Source: Dysgonomonas sp. Marseille-P4677
Lineage (GTDB): Bacteria > Bacteroidota > Bacteroidia > Bacteroidales > Dysgonomonadaceae
NCBI RefSeq assembly: GCF_016652235.1
Contig: NZ_JAEPKU010000031.1
Location: 1 to 36,318, forward strand
Direction of reading: 5' to 3'
DNA length: 36,318 bases
The position numbers and the translations under genes were made by a program. Below the pieces are notes generated by a model. That model was not told the origin of the DNA. It did no database searches and worked only from the letters and a program-made list of their open reading frames with translations. Of the stretch, positions 33,520 through 36,318 are shown one piece after another (position 1 is the first letter of the stretch; every line of letters begins with the position of its first letter).

Positions 33520-35064
33520 TTAAATCTTATTAGCCCAAGTTTCTCTGTCAAGATTCCTGTAATTAATAGCCTCTGCTAAATGCTTTGGTAATATTGTTTC
33601 CGAATTATCGAGATCGGCTATCGTACGTGATACCTTCAAAATTCGGTCATATGCTCTGGCTGATAAATTGAATCTGTCCATCGCCGTTTTTAATAATGTT
33701 AAACCCGCTTCATCCGGAGATGCATATTTAGCTAGTAATTTTGGTGTCATTTGCGCATTACAGTATATTCCATCTTCATTTTTGAAGCGTGAGGCCTGTA
33801 ATTCTCTCGCCCTGATTACTCTATTTCTGATTGATTTGCTAGGTTCGGCAGGAGATTTGTCTGAAATCTTCTCAAATGGCACAGGTACTATTTCTATATG
33901 TATATCAATCCGGTCGAGTAATGGACCGGATATTTTATTTAAATATTTTTGTACAGCTCCATTCGGGCATACGCATTCTTTTTCAGGATGATTGTAATAT
34001 CCGCAAGGGCATGGATTCATAGAGGATACTAGCATAAAACTGGCTGGATACTCAACGGTGAATCTAGATCTGGAGATAGATATCTTCCTGTCCTCCAAAG
34101 GTTGGCGCATGACTTCTAATACACTGCGGCTAAATTCAGGTAGCTCATCCAGAAATAAAACTCCATTATGGGCAAGACTGATTTCACCAGGTTGAGGGAA
34201 TGCTCCTCCTCCAACTAAAGCTACATCAGATATAGTATGATGAGGGCTTCGAAATGGGCGTTTTGCCATCAGCGAAGTTTCAGTTCCTATTTTCCCCGCT
34301 ACGCTATGAATCTTTGTTGTTTCTAAGGCCTCATGGAGAGTAAAAGGAGGTAGAATAGATGGCATACGCTTAGCCATCATCGATTTTCCTGCACCGGGAG
34401 GACCTATCATTATTAAATTGTGTCCGCCAGAAGCAGCTACTTCCAATGCACGTTTCACATTTTCTTGCCCTTTTACATCCGAGAAGTCAAAATCGAAGAC
34501 CTGTTGTGCATTATTAAATTCAAGTCTCGTATCAACAATAGTTTTATCTAATGTTCTGTCATCGTTGAAAAAATCGACCACATCGTTTATTTTATCAACT
34601 CCGTAGACATCCAAATTGTTTACAACAGCAGCTTCTTTTGCATTTTTAGAAGGTAATATTATCCCTTTAAAGCCAAGTTCCCGGGCTTTCACCGCAATAG
34701 GTAAAACTCCCTTTATGGGTAATATACTGCCATCAAGTGATAATTCACCCATTATAACGTAATCTTCGAGCTTTTCATTTTTTAGGCTGTCTGAGGCTGC
34801 TAATATACCAATGGCTAAAGGAAGATCATATGCTGTACCTTCCTTGCGTATATCTGCAGGTGACATATTGATTACTATTTGTTGACGGGGGAATTTATAA
34901 CCGTTAACTTGTAATGCAGATACAATGCGTTCGTGACTTTCTTTTACCGATGTATCAGGTAAACCTACCAACATGAATTTAATGCCTTTTGAGCAATTTA
35001 CTTCAATTGTAATCAAATTGGCTCCAATACCCTGTACGGCTGCTCCAAAAACCTTAACTAACAT
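33520..35064 (-). CDS. YifB/ComM-like Mg-chelatase-family AAA+ ATPase
   Basis: The 514-residue protein has the YifB layout. An N-terminal Lon-protease-like substrate domain (about 1-170) carries SPADIRKEG in place of a functional serine active site. A Mg-chelatase-like AAA+ domain has Walker A GPPGAGKS (221-228) and Walker B LFLDELPEFS. The cysteine-containing MNPCPCGYYNH region and LLDRIDI are typical of the C-terminal part. In naturally competent bacteria ComM is a branch-migration helicase that helps incorporate incoming DNA; elsewhere the role is unclear. It heads the glycosyltransferase operon, with a TACATTTG element just upstream (35089-35096 complement). Confidence 0.93.
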   Translation of the reverse strand: MLVKVFGAAVQGIGANLITIEVNCSKGIKFMLVGLPDTSVKESHERIVSALQVNGYKFPRQQIVINMSPADIRKEGTAYDLPLAIGILAASDSLKNEKLEDYVIMGELSLDGSILPIKGVLPIAVKARELGFKGIILPSKNAKEAAVVNNLDVYGVDKINDVVDFFNDDRTLDKTIVDTRLEFNNAQQVFDFDFSDVKGQENVKRALEVAASGGHNLIMIGPPGAGKSMMAKRMPSILPPFTLHEALETTKIHSVAGKIGTETSLMAKRPFRSPHHTISDVALVGGGAFPQPGEISLAHNGVLFLDELPEFSRSVLEVMRQPLEDRKISISRSRFTVEYPASFMLVSSMNPCPCGYYNHPEKECVCPNGAVQKYLNKISGPLLDRIDIHIEIVPVPFEKISDKSPAEPSKSIRNRVIRARELQASRFKNEDGIYCNAQMTPKLLAKYASPDEAGLTLLKTAMDRFNLSARAYDRILKVSRTIADLDNSETILPKHLAEAINYRNLDRETWANKI

Positions 35065-35088
35065 TCAATCTTTAAATACATTATCCCA

Positions 35089-35096
35089 CAAATGTA
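35089..35096 (-). promoter_or_regulatory. Promoter -7 element (TACATTTG) for the yifB operon
   Basis: The complement matches TAnnTTTG about 25 bases before the yifB start codon. No well-spaced -33 TTG was found. Confidence 0.45.
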
Positions 35097-35135
35097 AGGA
35101 AAATAAAGGAATAACGACTGTTCTAATTTTTATTT

Positions 35136-36266
35136 TTACTTAGTCTCGGTTAGCTCGTTAATCTTTTTCTCTACAGCTTGAATCGGTAAGTCCCTTTCAA
35201 GGATAAGTCCGGTAGGTGAGATTAAAATATTATATGGTATTTCGCGGATGTAGTAAATGTCGAATTGCTTTGCCGACCAACCACCCATTACAGGCAAAAT
35301 AGGCCATTTAATCGTGTCTGTAATATTCTTAGAAAGCGGGACTTTTTCTATATCTTTTACAATGGAAATAAACTCAATATTTTTCTTCTGTTTTTTTAAA
35401 TTGTCGTAAACTGCAACTGCATCTTTTTTCTCATCAAGACATGCTTCGCAAGTAGTAGCAATGAACATCAGAAGAGTATATTTACCTCTATAGTCAGCAA
35501 GCTGAATATTTTTCCCTTTCACATCCTTTAGCGAAAAGCTCGGGGCTATAGAATTAACAGCAGACATTTTTACTCTATCTCTAAAGTTTTTGAGTTCAGC
35601 CGTTAAATAGAAGTCTACAGCTTTTCCCCTTAATAGAGAGAGGCTTTCATCAAGTCGCGGAATAGAACTTTCATCCTTAAAAAAGGTGTTCATGAGCATA
35701 ACACTAGCTATTTTATCAGGATTTGCTTTTATGTATGCGGCGGCGATATTTGATAGTTCAAAGTTGATATTTTTCAATTCTACTACGTAATCTTTGACAA
35801 CAAGACTATCATTGTTTGTTATGCCTTTTTGTGCTTGATTTAATATGTCTGCGCGAGATTTAAGCAGGGTCTTGTTCTTATTCTTAAATTCGGTCAAGTC
35901 ATCATTCACTTCGCCTCCTTTGGCTTCTATAAGATCGGGAAAGAGGACGTCTCCTTTCAATTCTATCTTCCAGCCTTTATTTGCTAAGATAAATGTACTT
36001 TTTGTATTTTGATTGAAGTATAATGATAACTCTGTTAATGTGTCGATTTCTGCCTTAAATGAAAATTCACCTTGGGGATTTATTCGAATTGTGTCGATTA
36101 TAATTGAATCACCTGATTCATGCGATATATAGAAGTAATCACCGGAGACATTTTCTAATTGTCCTGACACTTCATATGTGTTACTGTTTCTATCACAGGA
36201 TGCTGTTATTATTACAATAAATAGTAATAAAAGTCCGGTATATATTAAGATCTTTATTTTTGACAT
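35136..36266 (-). CDS. Thioredoxin-like (TlpA/DUF4369-type) lipoprotein
   Basis: The 376-residue protein has a short signal peptide with a lipobox ending at Cys24 (TASC), so it is a probable lipoprotein. Residues about 30-105 resemble the DUF4369 beta-rich domain common in Bacteroidota. A helical connector (about 115-235) follows. A thioredoxin-like domain (about 240-376) contains APSFSLKDVKGKNI and the redox motif Cys273-Glu-Ala-Cys276 (CEAC), with cis-Pro in REIPYNILISPTG. Such proteins act as periplasmic thiol-disulfide reductases. The CEAC pair is not the usual CPxC, so its redox potential may differ. The gene precedes yifB by 71 bases; the yifB promoter lies between. A sequence CAAAGA at the very end of the window (36313-36318) may be the edge of its promoter. 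Confidence 0.85.
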   Translation of the reverse strand: MSKIKILIYTGLLLLFIVIITASCDRNSNTYEVSGQLENVSGDYFYISHESGDSIIIDTIRINPQGEFSFKAEIDTLTELSLYFNQNTKSTFILANKGWKIELKGDVLFPDLIEAKGGEVNDDLTEFKNKNKTLLKSRADILNQAQKGITNNDSLVVKDYVVELKNINFELSNIAAAYIKANPDKIASVMLMNTFFKDESSIPRLDESLSLLRGKAVDFYLTAELKNFRDRVKMSAVNSIAPSFSLKDVKGKNIQLADYRGKYTLLMFIATTCEACLDEKKDAVAVYDNLKKQKKNIEFISIVKDIEKVPLSKNITDTIKWPILPVMGGWSAKQFDIYYIREIPYNILISPTGLILERDLPIQAVEKKINELTETK

Positions 36267-36318
36267 TCTATTGTATTCTGATATGATAAAACTCTCTTCT
36301 ATCTATAACGTACAAAGA

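Noticed and set aside
1-36318. CRISPR arrays, tRNA/rRNA genes, insertion sequences and toxin-antitoxin pairs
   Set aside because: I looked through the gaps and ends of genes and found no repeated spacers, cloverleaf sequences, transposase motifs or paired small genes.

Overview
This window looks like ordinary chromosome from an AT-rich member of the Bacteroidota. The best guess is Dysgonomonas or a close relative in the Porphyromonadaceae/Dysgonomonadaceae group; this is inferred from gene families and style, not from a marker search. Supporting signs are: promoter -7 elements of the TAnnTTTG type (usually TATCTTTG) upstream of many genes on both strands; weak or absent Shine-Dalgarno sequences; families typical of the phylum (DUF3127, DUF4254, a DUF4369-like TlpA lipoprotein, SIS-only arabinose-5-phosphate isomerase); and several lipoproteins with short Bacteroidota-style signal peptides. 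I found 36 protein genes, no tRNA or rRNA, no CRISPR array, no insertion sequence and no prophage. No gap between genes exceeds about 240 bases.

Layout. 1-4169 (+): tatA with its terminator, then a small HAD-type phosphatase, a D-2-hydroxyacid dehydrogenase and an AT-rich two-gene cassette (MBOAT O-acyltransferase plus SGNH-like partner) that probably O-acetylates a surface glycan. 4173-4652 (-): low-molecular-weight tyrosine phosphatase, divergent from a cysteine-rich DUF3795 gene (+), with interlocking promoters between them. 5209-9146 (+): nitronate monooxygenase-like flavoprotein, MltF-type lytic transglycosylase and threonine synthase. 9233-12794 (-): a beta-barrel protein, argB, rpsO, a DUF3127 protein with an SSB-like tail and an AI-2E family permease. 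12879-14321 (+): a PBP4-type peptidase. 14337-18203 (-): SIS isomerase, then the operon rpoN, PAP2-like membrane protein, gcvH, purE. 18260-21964 (-): Mug-like DNA glycosylase and two MFS transporters (POT peptide family and a second MFS). 22151-23344 (+): coaBC. 23367-26045 (-): radical SAM protein, double-LysM protein, tsaE. 26281-30684 (+): mutS, UDP-glucuronate decarboxylase, family 2 glycosyltransferase. 30692-36266 (-): operon yifB, DUF4254, GT9, GT4, preceded by a TlpA-like lipoprotein.

Functional picture. Most of the window is housekeeping: amino acid and nucleotide synthesis, CoA synthesis, tRNA modification, mismatch and base repair, sigma-54. A strong envelope theme runs through it: peptidoglycan turnover (MltF, PBP4, LysM), LPS or capsule sugar supply and assembly (arabinose-5-phosphate isomerase, UDP-xylose synthase, GT2, GT9, GT4, DUF4254), surface O-acylation (MBOAT/SGNH) and protein export (TatA). 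I see no convincing new defence or mobile system. The least-explained items are the DUF3127 protein with an SSB-type C-terminal tip, the MBOAT/SGNH cassette, the PAP2-like protein translationally overlapped with rpoN, and the DUF4254 glycosylation operon headed by yifB.
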